A stretch of 64,000 bases of DNA. Origin: an uncultured Alphaproteobacteria bacterium. GTDB lineage: Bacteria; Pseudomonadota; Alphaproteobacteria; Rhizobiales; Ancalomicrobiaceae. Under the pieces are notes generated by a model that worked only from the letters and a program-made list of their open reading frames with translations, ran no database searches and had not been told where the DNA came from. The position numbers and the translations under genes were made by a program. This document shows positions 1-10,423 of the stretch, one piece after another (within the stretch, counting starts at the first letter, position 1; each line of letters begins with the position of its first letter). Where the stretch lies: positions 8,623 through 72,622 of the forward strand of contig CALBKH010000096.1 of the NCBI GenBank assembly GCA_937892955.1. Direction: 5' to 3'.

Positions 1-1178
1 ACGAAGCCCGAGGTGCCCGGCAGGCCGACGTTGGCCATGGTGAACACCAGGAAGGCCACGGCGTACCACGGCATCCGGTTCACCAGACCGCCGTAGGCGG
101 CGATGTCGCGGGTGTGCATGCGGTCGTAGATGACGCCGACCGAGAGGAACAGCGCGCCCGACACGAAGCCGTGGGAGATCATCTGGAAGATGGCGCCCTG
201 GAGACCGGCGGCGTTGAGCGTGAAGATGCCCATGGTCACGTAGCCCATGTGGGCGACCGACGAATAGGCGATCAGCTTCTTGATGTCCTCCTGCGCCAGC
301 GCCACCAGCGAGGTGTAGACGATCGCCACCACCGAGAGGGTGAAGATCATCGGCTGGAAGTACTCCGACGCCAGCGGGAACATCGGGATCGAGAAGCGCA
401 GGAAGCCGTAGCCGCCCATCTTCAGGAGGATGCCCGCCAGGATCACCGAACCGGCCGTCGGCGCCTCGACGTGGGCGTCGGGCAGCCAGGTGTGGACCGG
501 CCACATCGGCATCTTCACCGCGAAAGAGGCGAAGAAGGCGAGGAAGGCCCAGGTCTGCAGGGTGGCCGGGAAGTTGTGCTGCAAGAGCGTCGGGATGTCG
601 GCGGTGCCGGCCTGGAAGTACATCGCCAGCATGGCGATGAGCATCAGCACCGAGCCGAGCAGGGTGTAGAGGAAGAACTTGAACGAGGCGTAGACGCGAC
701 GCGGTCCACCCCACACGCCGATGATGATGAACATCGGAATGAGGCCGGCCTCGAAGAAGACGTAGAAGAGCATCAGATCGAGCGCGGTGAAGACGCCGAT
801 CATCAGCGTCTCGAGCACCAGGAAGGCGATCATGTACTCCTTCACCCGGTTCTGCACGCTGTCCCAGGAGGCGAGGATGCAGAAGGGCATGAGGAAGGTG
901 GTCAGGATCACGAAGGCGACGGAGATGCCGTCGACGCCCATGTGGTAGTTGAACAGACCACCGAGCCAGGTCGACTTCTCCACCATCTGGAAGCCCGGGT
1001 TCGAGGGATCGAACCGGCTCCAGATCAGGAGCGACACCAGGAAGGTCACCACCGTGGTGATCAGCGCGATCACCCGGATGTTGCGCTTCGCCACCTCGTC
1101 GTCGCCGCGCACCAGCGCGAGGAACAGCACGCCGACCAGCGGCAGGAACGTGACGATCGTGAGCAGTGAATTGCCCAT
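1..1178 (-). CDS. nuoM: NADH-quinone oxidoreductase subunit M (partial, 3' end beyond the window)
   Basis: Antiporter-like membrane subunit of respiratory complex I that forms one of the proton channels of the membrane arm. The 392 visible codons begin MGNSLLTIVTFLPLVG and read as consecutive hydrophobic helices. The stretch MPMWPVHTWLPDAHVEAPT and the following helix with KKLIAYSSVAHMG, which carries the channel lysine, are typical of NuoM. The gene leaves the window at its 3' end, so roughly the last fifth is not seen. Its ATG shares one base with the nuoL stop codon, which points to translational coupling. In most alphaproteobacteria nuoN follows, but that lies outside the window. Confidence 0.97.
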   Translation of the reverse strand, partial: MGNSLLTIVTFLPLVGVLFLALVRGDDEVAKRNIRVIALITTVVTFLVSLLIWSRFDPSNPGFQMVEKSTWLGGLFNYHMGVDGISVAFVILTTFLMPFCILASWDSVQNRVKEYMIAFLVLETLMIGVFTALDLMLFYVFFEAGLIPMFIIIGVWGGPRRVYASFKFFLYTLLGSVLMLIAMLAMYFQAGTADIPTLLQHNFPATLQTWAFLAFFASFAVKMPMWPVHTWLPDAHVEAPTAGSVILAGILLKMGGYGFLRFSIPMFPLASEYFQPMIFTLSVVAIVYTSLVALAQEDIKKLIAYSSVAHMGYVTMGIFTLNAAGLQGAIFQMISHGFVSGALFLSVGVIYDRMHTRDIAAYGGLVNRMPWYAVAFLVFTMANVGLPGTSGF

Positions 1179-3271
1179 CACCGAACTCCCCCGAACATCA
1201 CATAGGTCACCAGCGCCGCGACACCGATCAGCATGGCGAAGGCGTAGTGGTAGACGTAGCCCGACTGCAGCGCGACGACGCGGTTCGTGACGTCGACGAC
1301 CCGCGCCGACACGCCGTCCGGCCCGAACCCGTCGATGACGCGCCCGTCACCCTCCTTCCACAGGAAGCGGCCGAGCTTCTTCGCCGGGTTCACGAACAGG
1401 AAGTCGTAGAGCTCGTCGAAGTACCACTTGTTGAGCAGGAAGCGATGCAGACCGGGCATCGTCTCCGCCAGCTTCTCCGGCACCGACGGCGCGGCGACGT
1501 AGAACCAGTAGGCGACGATCAGACCGGTCAGCATCGCCACGAAGGGCGCGAACTTCACCCAGGTCGGCACATGGTGCATGTGCTCGAGCACGTGGTTGTT
1601 CGCGTCGGTGAACAGCGCGCCCTTCCAGAACTCGCCGTACTCGTGGCCGATGAACAGGCCGGTGAACACCATGCCGGCGAGCACCGCACCGGTGGCGAGC
1701 ACCATCAGCGGCACCGTCATCACCGACGGGCTCTCGTGGACGTGCTCCATGACCTCCTTCGAAGCGCGCGGGGCGCCCCAGAAGGTCTTGAAGATCAGGC
1801 GCCAGGAGTAGAACGAGGTGAACAGCGCGGCGATCACCAGGAGCGCGAAGGCGAGACCGGCGACGGCGTTCCCGCCGACGAAGGCCGCTTCGATGATCGC
1901 GTCCTTGGAGTTGTAGCCGGCGAAGCCGAACGGCGTGCCGGGGATGCCGACGCCGGTCAGCGCCAGCGTGCCGACGATCATCATCGCGTAGGTGAGTTTG
2001 ATGTGGCTCTTCAGCCCGCCCATGTTGCGGATGTCCTGCTCACCGGAGACCGCATGGATCACCGAGCCGGCACCGAGGAACAGGAGCGCCTTGAAGAAGG
2101 CGTGGGTGAAGAGGTGGAAGATACCCGCCCCGTAGGCACCGACGCCGAGGCCGACGAACATGTAGCCCAGCTGCGAGCAGGTCGAATAGGCGATGATGCG
2201 CTTGATGTCGTTCTGCACCAGACCGACGGTCGCGGCGAAGAAGGCGGTGAGCGCACCGACCAGGGTGACGACGGTGAGCGCCGTCGGCGACTGCTCGAAC
2301 AGCGGCGACAGGCGCGCCACCATGAAGACGCCGGCGGTGACCATGGTCGCGGCGTGGATCAGGGCGGAGACCGGCGTCGGGCCCTCCATCGCGTCCGGCA
2401 ACCAGGTGTGCAGCAGGAACTGCGCCGACTTGCCCATCGCACCGAGGAACAGGAGCAGGCACAGCGTCGTCATCGCGTCGACGTGCCAGCCGAGGAAGAC
2501 GATCTCCTTGCCCTTCATCGAGCCGGCCGACGCGAAGATCGTGTCGTAGTCGATGGTGCCGAACAGCCAGAACACGCCGAAGATGCCGAGGATGAAGCCG
2601 AAGTCGCCGACGCGGTTGACGACGAAGGCCTTGATCGCGGCGGCGTTGGCCGAGGGCTTCTGGAACCAGAAGCCGATCAAGAGGTAGGAGGCGAGACCGA
2701 CGCCTTCCCAGCCGAAGAACATCTGCACCAGATTGTCGGAGGTCACCAGCATCAGCATGGCGAAGGTGAACAGCGACAGATAGGCGAAGAAGCGCGGCCG
2801 GTCGGGATCGTGGCTCATGTAGCCGATCGAATAGACGTGGACGAGCGCCGAGACGGTGTTGACCACCACCAGCATGACCGCGGTCAGCGTGTCGACGCGG
2901 ATCGACCAGTCGACCGACAGGCCGGCGGTGTGGATCCACGGCAGGAGCGGCACCTTGAAGGCGCCGTGATGATCGCCGAGACCGACTTGGACGAAGGCGA
3001 CCCAGGAGAGGAGCGCGGCGACGATCAGAAAGCCGGAGGTGACGAGTTCGGCGGGACGCGCCAGCGCCTTCGCCTCGTGGTGCTCGTGACCATGGCCATG
3101 GCCATGGCCGTGGTCGTCGTCGTGGCCGTGAGCATCGTGCCCATGCGCGCCGTGGCCCAGGTTGGCCGCGCCCATCGGGGCGGCGCCGTAGGGCAGCAGC
3201 GTCATGGCGCCTGCGATCAGGAAGCCGAGGAGCGGGAGAAAGACGATCGCCGTGAACATGAGACCGCTCAC
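1178..3271 (-). CDS. nuoL: NADH-quinone oxidoreductase subunit L
   Basis: Largest antiporter-like subunit of complex I, in the inner membrane, with a proton channel and the long lateral helix. At 697 residues it is slightly longer than usual. Family signatures include FFGWEGVGLASYLLIGFW near residue 190, LPDAMEGPTPVSALIHAAT near 290 and KRIIAYSTCSQLGYM near 355. The extra length is mostly a histidine-rich insertion: residues 40-65 hold 12 histidines in an HGH/HD pattern in the loop after the first membrane helix. The gene overlaps nuoK by 4 bases (ATGA) and nuoM by one base, so K-L-M are tightly coupled. Confidence 0.97.
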   Translation of the reverse strand: MSGLMFTAIVFLPLLGFLIAGAMTLLPYGAAPMGAANLGHGAHGHDAHGHDDDHGHGHGHGHEHHEAKALARPAELVTSGFLIVAALLSWVAFVQVGLGDHHGAFKVPLLPWIHTAGLSVDWSIRVDTLTAVMLVVVNTVSALVHVYSIGYMSHDPDRPRFFAYLSLFTFAMLMLVTSDNLVQMFFGWEGVGLASYLLIGFWFQKPSANAAAIKAFVVNRVGDFGFILGIFGVFWLFGTIDYDTIFASAGSMKGKEIVFLGWHVDAMTTLCLLLFLGAMGKSAQFLLHTWLPDAMEGPTPVSALIHAATMVTAGVFMVARLSPLFEQSPTALTVVTLVGALTAFFAATVGLVQNDIKRIIAYSTCSQLGYMFVGLGVGAYGAGIFHLFTHAFFKALLFLGAGSVIHAVSGEQDIRNMGGLKSHIKLTYAMMIVGTLALTGVGIPGTPFGFAGYNSKDAIIEAAFVGGNAVAGLAFALLVIAALFTSFYSWRLIFKTFWGAPRASKEVMEHVHESPSVMTVPLMVLATGAVLAGMVFTGLFIGHEYGEFWKGALFTDANNHVLEHMHHVPTWVKFAPFVAMLTGLIVAYWFYVAAPSVPEKLAETMPGLHRFLLNKWYFDELYDFLFVNPAKKLGRFLWKEGDGRVIDGFGPDGVSARVVDVTNRVVALQSGYVYHYAFAMLIGVAALVTYVMFGGVR

Positions 3272-3576
3272 CCCTTCATGACGTTGACGTCTTCCACCGC
3301 GATCGAGCCGCGGTTGCGGAAGAAGACCACCAGGATCGCCAGACCGATCGCCGCTTCGGCGGCCGCGACGGTCAGGATCAGCATGGCGAAGATCTGGCCG
3401 ACGAGGTCACCCAGCGCGGCGGAGAAGGCGACGAAGTTGATGTTGACGGCGAGAAGGATCAGCTCGACCGACATGAGGATGACGATGACGTTCTTCCTGT
3501 TGAGGAAGATGCCGAACACCCCCAGCGTGAACAGGATCGCGGCCACCGAGAGGTAGTGCGACAAGCCGATTTCCAT
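3268..3576 (-). CDS. nuoK: NADH-quinone oxidoreductase subunit K
   Basis: Small three-helix membrane subunit of complex I (102 residues, the usual length) between the NuoH/NuoJ end and the antiporter subunits. The segment MSVELILLAVNINFVAFS carries the conserved membrane glutamate needed for coupling. The start MEIGLSHYLSVAAILF matches the family. The stop overlaps the nuoL start by 4 bases. A 118-base gap, rich in repeated CCCGGCCGG words, separates it from nuoJ. Confidence 0.97.
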   Translation of the reverse strand: MEIGLSHYLSVAAILFTLGVFGIFLNRKNVIVILMSVELILLAVNINFVAFSAALGDLVGQIFAMLILTVAAAEAAIGLAILVVFFRNRGSIAVEDVNVMKG

Positions 3577-3694
3577 GACTTCCCCCGTCTTGCCCGAGGA
3601 GCCCGGTTCACCCGGATCTCACCTCGACCGACCCCCGCGCGCGACCCTCTCGCCCGCGGACCGAGCACCCGGCCGGTCGCCCGGCCGGCACTCC

Positions 3695-4303
3695 TCACAT
3701 TCCCTTGCCCGTTTCCACGTGGACGATCTCGATGGCGGTCGCGGGACCGCGCGCCACCTGCTCGGAGATGTCCTGCCGCTTGACGAAGGGCTTGTGGCGC
3801 AGCGTCAGCACGATCGCGCCGATCATCGCCACCAGGAGGACGAGACCCGCCCCCTGGAAGAAATAGACGTACTTGGTGTAGAGCACCTCGCCGATCGCCT
3901 GGACGTTGCCGGAACCGGCGGCGTAGGGCACCGCACCCTTGCCGACCAGACCCGGGTCGATCGCCCAGCCGCCGACCACCATCAGGAGCTCGGCGAGGAG
4001 CACCAGACCGATCACCGAGCCGATCGGCAGATACTGCAGGAACCCCTCGCGCAGTTCGGTGAAGTCGACGTCGAGCATCATCACGACGAAGAGGAACAGC
4101 ACCGCCACCGCGCCGACGTAGACGACCACCAGCAGCATCGCCAGGAACTCGGCGCCCATCAGCACGAAGAGCCCCGCCGCATTGAAGAAGGCTAGGATCA
4201 GGAACAGCACCGAATGGACCGGGTTGCGCGCCGAGATGACCATGAAGGCCGACCCGACGGTCATCGCCGCGAAGAGGTAGAAGAAGAGGGCTTTCAGGAT
4301 CAT
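3695..4303 (-). CDS. nuoJ: NADH-quinone oxidoreductase subunit J
   Basis: Membrane subunit of complex I with five predicted helices; 202 residues, as expected for the alphaproteobacterial form. The N-terminus MILKALFFYLFAAMTVGSA and the segment FFNAAGLFVLMGAEFLAML are characteristic, and AVLFLFVVMMLDVDF follows. The C-terminus after the last helix is a polar tail. It lies between nuoI (45 bases upstream) and nuoK on the same strand. Confidence 0.96.
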   Translation of the reverse strand: MILKALFFYLFAAMTVGSAFMVISARNPVHSVLFLILAFFNAAGLFVLMGAEFLAMLLVVVYVGAVAVLFLFVVMMLDVDFTELREGFLQYLPIGSVIGLVLLAELLMVVGGWAIDPGLVGKGAVPYAAGSGNVQAIGEVLYTKYVYFFQGAGLVLLVAMIGAIVLTLRHKPFVKRQDISEQVARGPATAIEIVHVETGKGM

Positions 4304-4348
4304 CGGTCATCCCCGACGGCCATGGGCGGCATCCCGCCCGGCCGCATC

Positions 4349-4837
4349 TCAGCGGTAGGGCGCATCCATTTCGATGTTGCGAGCGATCTCGCGCTCCCAG
4401 CGCTCGCCGTTGGCGAGCAGCTTGGCCTTGTCGTAGTAGAGTTCCTCGCGCGTCTCTGTGGCGAACTCGAAGTTCGGCCCCTCGACGATGGCGTCGACCG
4501 GACAGGCCTCCTGGCAGAAGCCGCAGTAGATGCACTTCACCATGTCGATGTCGTAGCGCGTGGTGCGCCGCGTCTGGTCGTTGCCGCGCGGCGCCGCCTC
4601 GATGACGATCGCCTGGGCCGGACAGATGGCTTCGCACAGCTTGCAGGCGATGCAGCGCTCTTCGCCGTTGGGATAACGGCGCAGCGCATGCTCACCGCGG
4701 AACCGCGGCGAGACCGCACCCTTTTCGAAGGGGTAGTTCAAGGTCGCCTTGGGCGCGAAGAAGTAGCGCATCGACAGGAAGAACGCCGATACGAACTCCT
4801 TCAGGAACAAGGACTTCGCTGCCCGATCGAGTCTCAT
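4349..4837 (-). CDS. nuoI: NADH-quinone oxidoreductase subunit I (8Fe ferredoxin subunit)
   Basis: Peripheral-arm subunit of complex I that carries clusters N6a and N6b and passes electrons towards NuoB. Two complete ferredoxin motifs are visible, CIACKLCEAICP and CIYCGFCQEACP, giving eight cysteine ligands. The start was placed at MRLDRAAKSLFLKEF, preceded by a purine-rich site (GAGGAAG and GGTGGAAG). The open frame extends 28 codons further upstream, but that part is unlike NuoI and would run into the preceding gene. The product is 162 residues, the standard length. Confidence 0.96.
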   Translation of the reverse strand: MRLDRAAKSLFLKEFVSAFFLSMRYFFAPKATLNYPFEKGAVSPRFRGEHALRRYPNGEERCIACKLCEAICPAQAIVIEAAPRGNDQTRRTTRYDIDMVKCIYCGFCQEACPVDAIVEGPNFEFATETREELYYDKAKLLANGERWEREIARNIEMDAPYR

Positions 4838-4893
4838 CTTCCACCCGCTTCCTCTCCCCGGTCGCCCGGGGTTCGTCAGGTTCACTGCCGCGA

Positions 4894-5127
4894 TCAACCG
4901 CCCATGGTGGCGCCGAACCAATACCCGAGGCCGGCGAAGACCAGTGCGTTGACCACGAAGGCCACTTTCAGGACCGTCTCGAGGGTCTCCGCGCGGCGGA
5001 TCACCCCGGTCGAGCCGGTCCCCTTCTCGAAGGCCCGCCGCAACAGCATCGCGACGAAGCCGAAATCGATCACCCCGATCATCAGCCCGACGAGGGCTCC
5101 GATCAGACCGGCGAGAGACAGTTCCAT
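4894..5127 (-). CDS. Small two-helix membrane protein inside the nuo operon
   Basis: A 77-residue protein between nuoH and nuoI, in the same direction. I do not recognise a named family. It has two hydrophobic segments, roughly residues 5-30 (LAGLIGALVGLMIGVIDFGFVA) and 52-74 (LKVAFVVNALVFAGLGYWFG), joined by a basic polar stretch containing RRAFEKGTG. The ATG at 5127 follows a strong ribosome site (GGGGAGGG), and codon use resembles the neighbours, so it is very likely translated. Position suggests an accessory or assembly role in complex I, or simply a passenger gene; the sequence does not decide. Confidence 0.8.
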   Translation of the reverse strand: MELSLAGLIGALVGLMIGVIDFGFVAMLLRRAFEKGTGSTGVIRRAETLETVLKVAFVVNALVFAGLGYWFGATMGG

Positions 5128-5155
5128 GCCGTCCCTCCCCTTCCCTGCGGCAGGC

Positions 5156-6208
5156 TCAGGGCGCCCAGCCCATCACCTGCAGAACAGCCGCGACGATCAC
5201 CACCATGCCCAGCGACAGCGGCAGGAAGACCTTCCACCCGAGACGCATCAGCTGGTCGTAGCGGTAGCGCGGCACGATCGCCTTCGCCATGGCGAACATG
5301 AAGAAGACGAGCAGCGACTTCAGCGTGAACCAGACGATGCCCGGCACCCAGGTGAAGGGTGCGAAGTCGAACGGCGGCAGCCATCCGCCCATGAACAGAA
5401 TCGTCGTCATGGCGCACTGGACCGTGATCGCCACGTACTCCGACAGCATGAACACCATGTAGGGCGTGGAGCCGTACTCGACCATGAAGCCGGCCACGAG
5501 TTCGGATTCCGCTTCCGCCAGATCGAACGGCGGGCGGTTCGTCTCGGCCAGCGCCGAGATGAAGAAGATCACGAACATCGGGAACAGTGGCAGCCAGTAC
5601 CAGTTCAGGAACGACGCCCAGGGAATGCCGAGCATGTGGGCGAGGCCGTGGTCCTGCTGGTAGCGCACGATCTCGGAGAGATTGAGCGTACCGACGCAGA
5701 GCAGCACGGTGATGATCACGAAGCCGATGGAGACCTCGTAGCTGACCATCTGCGCCGCCGAGCGCAACGCCGACAGGAACGGATACTTCGAGTTCGACGC
5801 CCAGCCGCCCATGATCGTGCCGTACACGCCGAGCGACGAGATCGCCATGATGTAGAGGATGCCGACGTTGATGTTCGACACCACCCAACCGTCGGCCACC
5901 GGGATCACCGCCCAGGCGCCGAGCGCCACCGTCGCCGAGACGAGCGGCGCCAGCAGGAAGATGCCCTTGTTGGCCGAAGCCGGGATCGTCGGCTCCTTGA
6001 GCACGAACTTGATCATGTCGGCGAAGGACTGGAACAGTCCCCACGGGCCGACGATGTTGGGACCGCGCCGCATCTGCACCGCCGCCCAGATCTTGCGGTC
6101 GGCGTAGAGGATGTAGGCGATGAGCACCAGGAGAACGACCATCAGCAGCAGCGACTGCGCCGCGATGATGATGAGAGGCCAGAGATAGTCGGCCCAGAAC
6201 GACGCCAT
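5156..6208 (-). CDS. nuoH: NADH-quinone oxidoreductase subunit H
   Basis: Membrane subunit of complex I that forms much of the quinone-binding chamber and links the peripheral and membrane arms. Conserved words include MRRGPNIVGPWGLFQSFADM, the loop ETNRPPFDLAEAESELVAGF, and RYRYDQLMRLGWKVFLPLSL near the C-terminus. The start was set at MASFWADYLWPLI (position 6208), giving 350 residues; the frame is open for 27 more codons but that part overlaps nuoG. It begins 14 bases after nuoG ends. Confidence 0.96.
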   Translation of the reverse strand: MASFWADYLWPLIIIAAQSLLLMVVLLVLIAYILYADRKIWAAVQMRRGPNIVGPWGLFQSFADMIKFVLKEPTIPASANKGIFLLAPLVSATVALGAWAVIPVADGWVVSNINVGILYIMAISSLGVYGTIMGGWASNSKYPFLSALRSAAQMVSYEVSIGFVIITVLLCVGTLNLSEIVRYQQDHGLAHMLGIPWASFLNWYWLPLFPMFVIFFISALAETNRPPFDLAEAESELVAGFMVEYGSTPYMVFMLSEYVAITVQCAMTTILFMGGWLPPFDFAPFTWVPGIVWFTLKSLLVFFMFAMAKAIVPRYRYDQLMRLGWKVFLPLSLGMVVIVAAVLQVMGWAP

Positions 6209-6221
6209 CACGCTCTCCCCC

Positions 6222-8321
6222 TCATTCCGCCGCCGCCGCGACGCGAGCCGCGGCGAGCTTCGAGCATTCGGCCATGATCGCCGAGGCACGCGCGATCGGG
6301 TTGGTCAGATAGAAGTCGGTCACCGGCGAGACGAAGTCGGCCCCGGCGAGCGCGCCACCGGCGCCGGCCGCGAGCTTCGCGACGTCTTCATGGTGGCCTG
6401 CCGCGATTTCGTCGACCCCGGCATAGGTCGGATGCGCCGCTTCGAGCGCTGCGCGCAGCTGCGCCAGACTGTCGAAGGGCAGCGTCTTGCCGACGAGCGC
6501 CGAGAGCGCCCTGAAGATCGCCCAGTCTTCGCGCGCGTCGCCGACCGGGAAGGCCGCACGGGCGCCGACCTGAACGCGACCCTCGGTGTTGACCCAGGTG
6601 CCGGACTTCTCGGTGTAGGCCGCACCGGCCAAGATGACGTCCGCGCGATGCGCGCCGGCGTCGCCGTGGGTGCCGAGATAGACGACGAAGGTCGAGCCGA
6701 GCTTCGAGGTGTCGATCTCGTCGGCGCCGACCAGGATCAGCGTCTCGATCGCGCCCGAGGCGCAGCCGGCGAGGATGTCCCTGGTCGAAAGACCGCCCTC
6801 ACCCGGCACCACACCGAGATCGAGCGCGGCGACGCGGCTCGCGGCGGTGTGCAGGATCGAGAAGCCGTTCCACTCGGCCGTGGCCGCACCGACGTCGACG
6901 GCGAGCTTGGCCAGCGCCGCGATCACGGCCGGGCCGTCGTCGCGGGCGGTGACGGCGTTGCCGACGAGGATCAGCGGCTTCGAAGCGCCCTTCAGCACCT
7001 CGAGGAAGCCGTTGTTGCCGGAGGCGAGGTTCGCCACCGCGTTCGGGCCCTCACCGAGGAAATTGTAGGCGTAGTTGAGATCGGCCTCTTCGCCGATGAC
7101 GCCGATCGTGCAACCGCCCCTGCGCCAGCGCTTGCGGATGCGGGCGTTGAGCACCGGCGCCTCGAGCCGCGGGTTGGAACCCACGATCAGGATGGCGTCG
7201 GCGGCTTCGATGCCGGCGATGGTGGCGTTGAAGAGGTAGGATCCGCGGCCGGCCGCACCGTCGAGGCACGAGCCGTCGGCGCGGCCGTCGAGGTTGGCGA
7301 TGCCGAGGGCGTCGGCCAGGGACTTCACCGCGAAGAGCTCTTCGGCAGAGGCGAAGTCGCCGACGACGATGCCGACCTTCTTCGGATCCGTGCCCTTCAG
7401 CTTCTCGGCGACGACGCCGAGGGCGTGCGGCCATGTCGAAGCGGTGAGCTTGCCGCCGACGCGGACGTAGGGCCGATCGAGACGCTGGGTCTTGAGGCCG
7501 TCGACGACGTGGCGGGTCTTGTCGGAGATCCACTCCTCGTTCACGTCCTCGTTGAGGCGCGGCAGGATGCGGACCACTTCGCGGCCCTTGACGTCGACGC
7601 GGATGTTGCAGCCGACGGCGTCCATGACGTCGATCGACTCGGTCTTGGTCAGCTCCCACGGACGGGCGGTGAACTCGTAGGGGCGCGAGGTCAACGCGCC
7701 GACCGGGCAGAGGTCGACGACGTTGCCCTGCAGCTCGGAGGCCATGGCGGCGCCGAGATAGGTGGTGATCTCGACGTCCTCGCCGCGCGAGATGAGGCCG
7801 AGATCGCCGGCGCCGGCGACTTCCGCGGTGAAGCGGACACAGCGCGTGCACTGGATGCAGCGCGTCATCACCGTCTTGACCAGCGGGCCGATGTACTTGT
7901 CCTCGACGGCGCGCTTGTTCTCGTGGAACCGGCCGGCGTCGATGCCGTAGGCCATCGCCTGATCCTGGAGATCGCACTCGCCGCCCTGATCGCAGATCGG
8001 GCAGTCGAGCGGATGGTTGATCAGCAGGAACTCCATCACGCCTTCGCGGGCGCGCTTGACCATCGGCGTGTTGGTGTAGACCTCCGGCGGCTCGCCGTTC
8101 GGGCCCGGGCGCAGGTCCTTGACCGACATGGCGCAGGAGGCCTGCGGCTTCGGCGGACCGCCCTTCACCTCGACCAGACACATGCGGCAATTGCCGGCGA
8201 CCGACAGGCGCTCGTGGAAGCAGAAGCGCGGCACTTCCGCGCCGGCCGCTTCACAGGCCTGCAGCAGCGTCGCTTCCGCTGCGACGTCGATCTCGTTGCC
8301 GTCGATCTTGATCTTGGCCAT
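6222..8321 (-). CDS. nuoG: NADH-quinone oxidoreductase subunit G
   Basis: Largest peripheral-arm subunit of complex I (699 residues). The N-terminal [2Fe-2S] ligands are C34, C45, C48 and C63. The His-plus-three-Cys N5 site is H103, C107, C110 and C116, and the N4 ligands are C155, C158, C161 and C205 (in VVDLCPVGALT). No extra N7 cysteine set is seen, as in mitochondrial-type enzymes. The remainder is the molybdopterin-oxidoreductase-like domain, which binds no cofactor in this family. It begins nine bases after nuoF ends. Confidence 0.97.
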   Translation of the reverse strand: MAKIKIDGNEIDVAAEATLLQACEAAGAEVPRFCFHERLSVAGNCRMCLVEVKGGPPKPQASCAMSVKDLRPGPNGEPPEVYTNTPMVKRAREGVMEFLLINHPLDCPICDQGGECDLQDQAMAYGIDAGRFHENKRAVEDKYIGPLVKTVMTRCIQCTRCVRFTAEVAGAGDLGLISRGEDVEITTYLGAAMASELQGNVVDLCPVGALTSRPYEFTARPWELTKTESIDVMDAVGCNIRVDVKGREVVRILPRLNEDVNEEWISDKTRHVVDGLKTQRLDRPYVRVGGKLTASTWPHALGVVAEKLKGTDPKKVGIVVGDFASAEELFAVKSLADALGIANLDGRADGSCLDGAAGRGSYLFNATIAGIEAADAILIVGSNPRLEAPVLNARIRKRWRRGGCTIGVIGEEADLNYAYNFLGEGPNAVANLASGNNGFLEVLKGASKPLILVGNAVTARDDGPAVIAALAKLAVDVGAATAEWNGFSILHTAASRVAALDLGVVPGEGGLSTRDILAGCASGAIETLILVGADEIDTSKLGSTFVVYLGTHGDAGAHRADVILAGAAYTEKSGTWVNTEGRVQVGARAAFPVGDAREDWAIFRALSALVGKTLPFDSLAQLRAALEAAHPTYAGVDEIAAGHHEDVAKLAAGAGGALAGADFVSPVTDFYLTNPIARASAIMAECSKLAAARVAAAAE

Positions 8322-8330
8322 GCCCGTTCC

Positions 8331-9614
<1,284 letters not shown>

Positions 9615-9697
9615 CGGTCTCTTCCCAGTCGCCTCTCGAACACCACCCGACGTCGCCGCCGGATCGTTCCGCCGTCCGTCGCCGGACGGCGTCCTCG

Positions 9698-10351
9698 TCA
9701 CTTGCCCTGCGTCACGATGTTGACGCGGTACGAACCGTCGTAGAGCCCCGGATCGGTCAGCGACGTCTGGCCGCCCTCGGCCATGGCGCCGTTGCGGCCG
9801 TTCTGCGGGCCGGGTGCAGGCGTCTCGCCGCGCTCGAAGGCATCGAGCACCGCGTTGAACGTGTCGATCGTCAGGTCCTCGTAAGTGTCGCTGGCCACCG
9901 CCACCATCGGGGCGTTGACGCAGGCACCCAGGCACTCGACCTCTTCCCACGAGAACCTGCCGTCGGCGGAGAGCTCGTGGGCGTGATGGGCGATGCGGGT
10001 CTTGCAGACCTCGATGATGCCGTCGGAGCCGCGCAGCATGCAGGGCGTCGTACCGCACACCTGGATGTGCGCGACCGACCCCACCGGCGCCAGCTGGAAC
10101 TGAGTGTAGAAGGTCGCCACCTCCAGCACCCGGATGTGCTTCATGCCGAGCCGGTCGGCGATCGTCTCGATCGCCGCCTTGGAGACCCAACCCTCCTGCT
10201 CCTGCGCCCGCATCAGGAACGGGATCACGGCGGAGGCCTGCTTGCCGGCCGGAAACTTGGCGATGACCGTCGCGGCCCAGGCCTCGTTCTCGGGGCTGAA
10301 GGCGAAGGAGGCCGGTTGGACCTCGGTGGCGGCGAGCCTGCGGACGCTCAT
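9698..10351 (-). CDS. nuoE: NADH-quinone oxidoreductase subunit E
   Basis: Thioredoxin-like [2Fe-2S] subunit (cluster N1a) of the NADH-dehydrogenase module. The four ligands are visible as the pair in VCGTTPCML and the pair in CLGACVNAPM. The 217-residue length includes a polar C-terminal tail of about 50 residues, common in alphaproteobacteria. The start MSVRRLAATEVQPASF fits the family. It is 83 bases upstream of nuoF and 72 bases downstream of nuoD. Confidence 0.96.
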   Translation of the reverse strand: MSVRRLAATEVQPASFAFSPENEAWAATVIAKFPAGKQASAVIPFLMRAQEQEGWVSKAAIETIADRLGMKHIRVLEVATFYTQFQLAPVGSVAHIQVCGTTPCMLRGSDGIIEVCKTRIAHHAHELSADGRFSWEEVECLGACVNAPMVAVASDTYEDLTIDTFNAVLDAFERGETPAPGPQNGRNGAMAEGGQTSLTDPGLYDGSYRVNIVTQGK

Positions 10352-10423
10352 GAAATCCTCGGACGGTCGATCGTACGTGTATTCGTTCGACGGGGTTCTT
10401 CACTCCGCCGGTTCATTCCGGCC

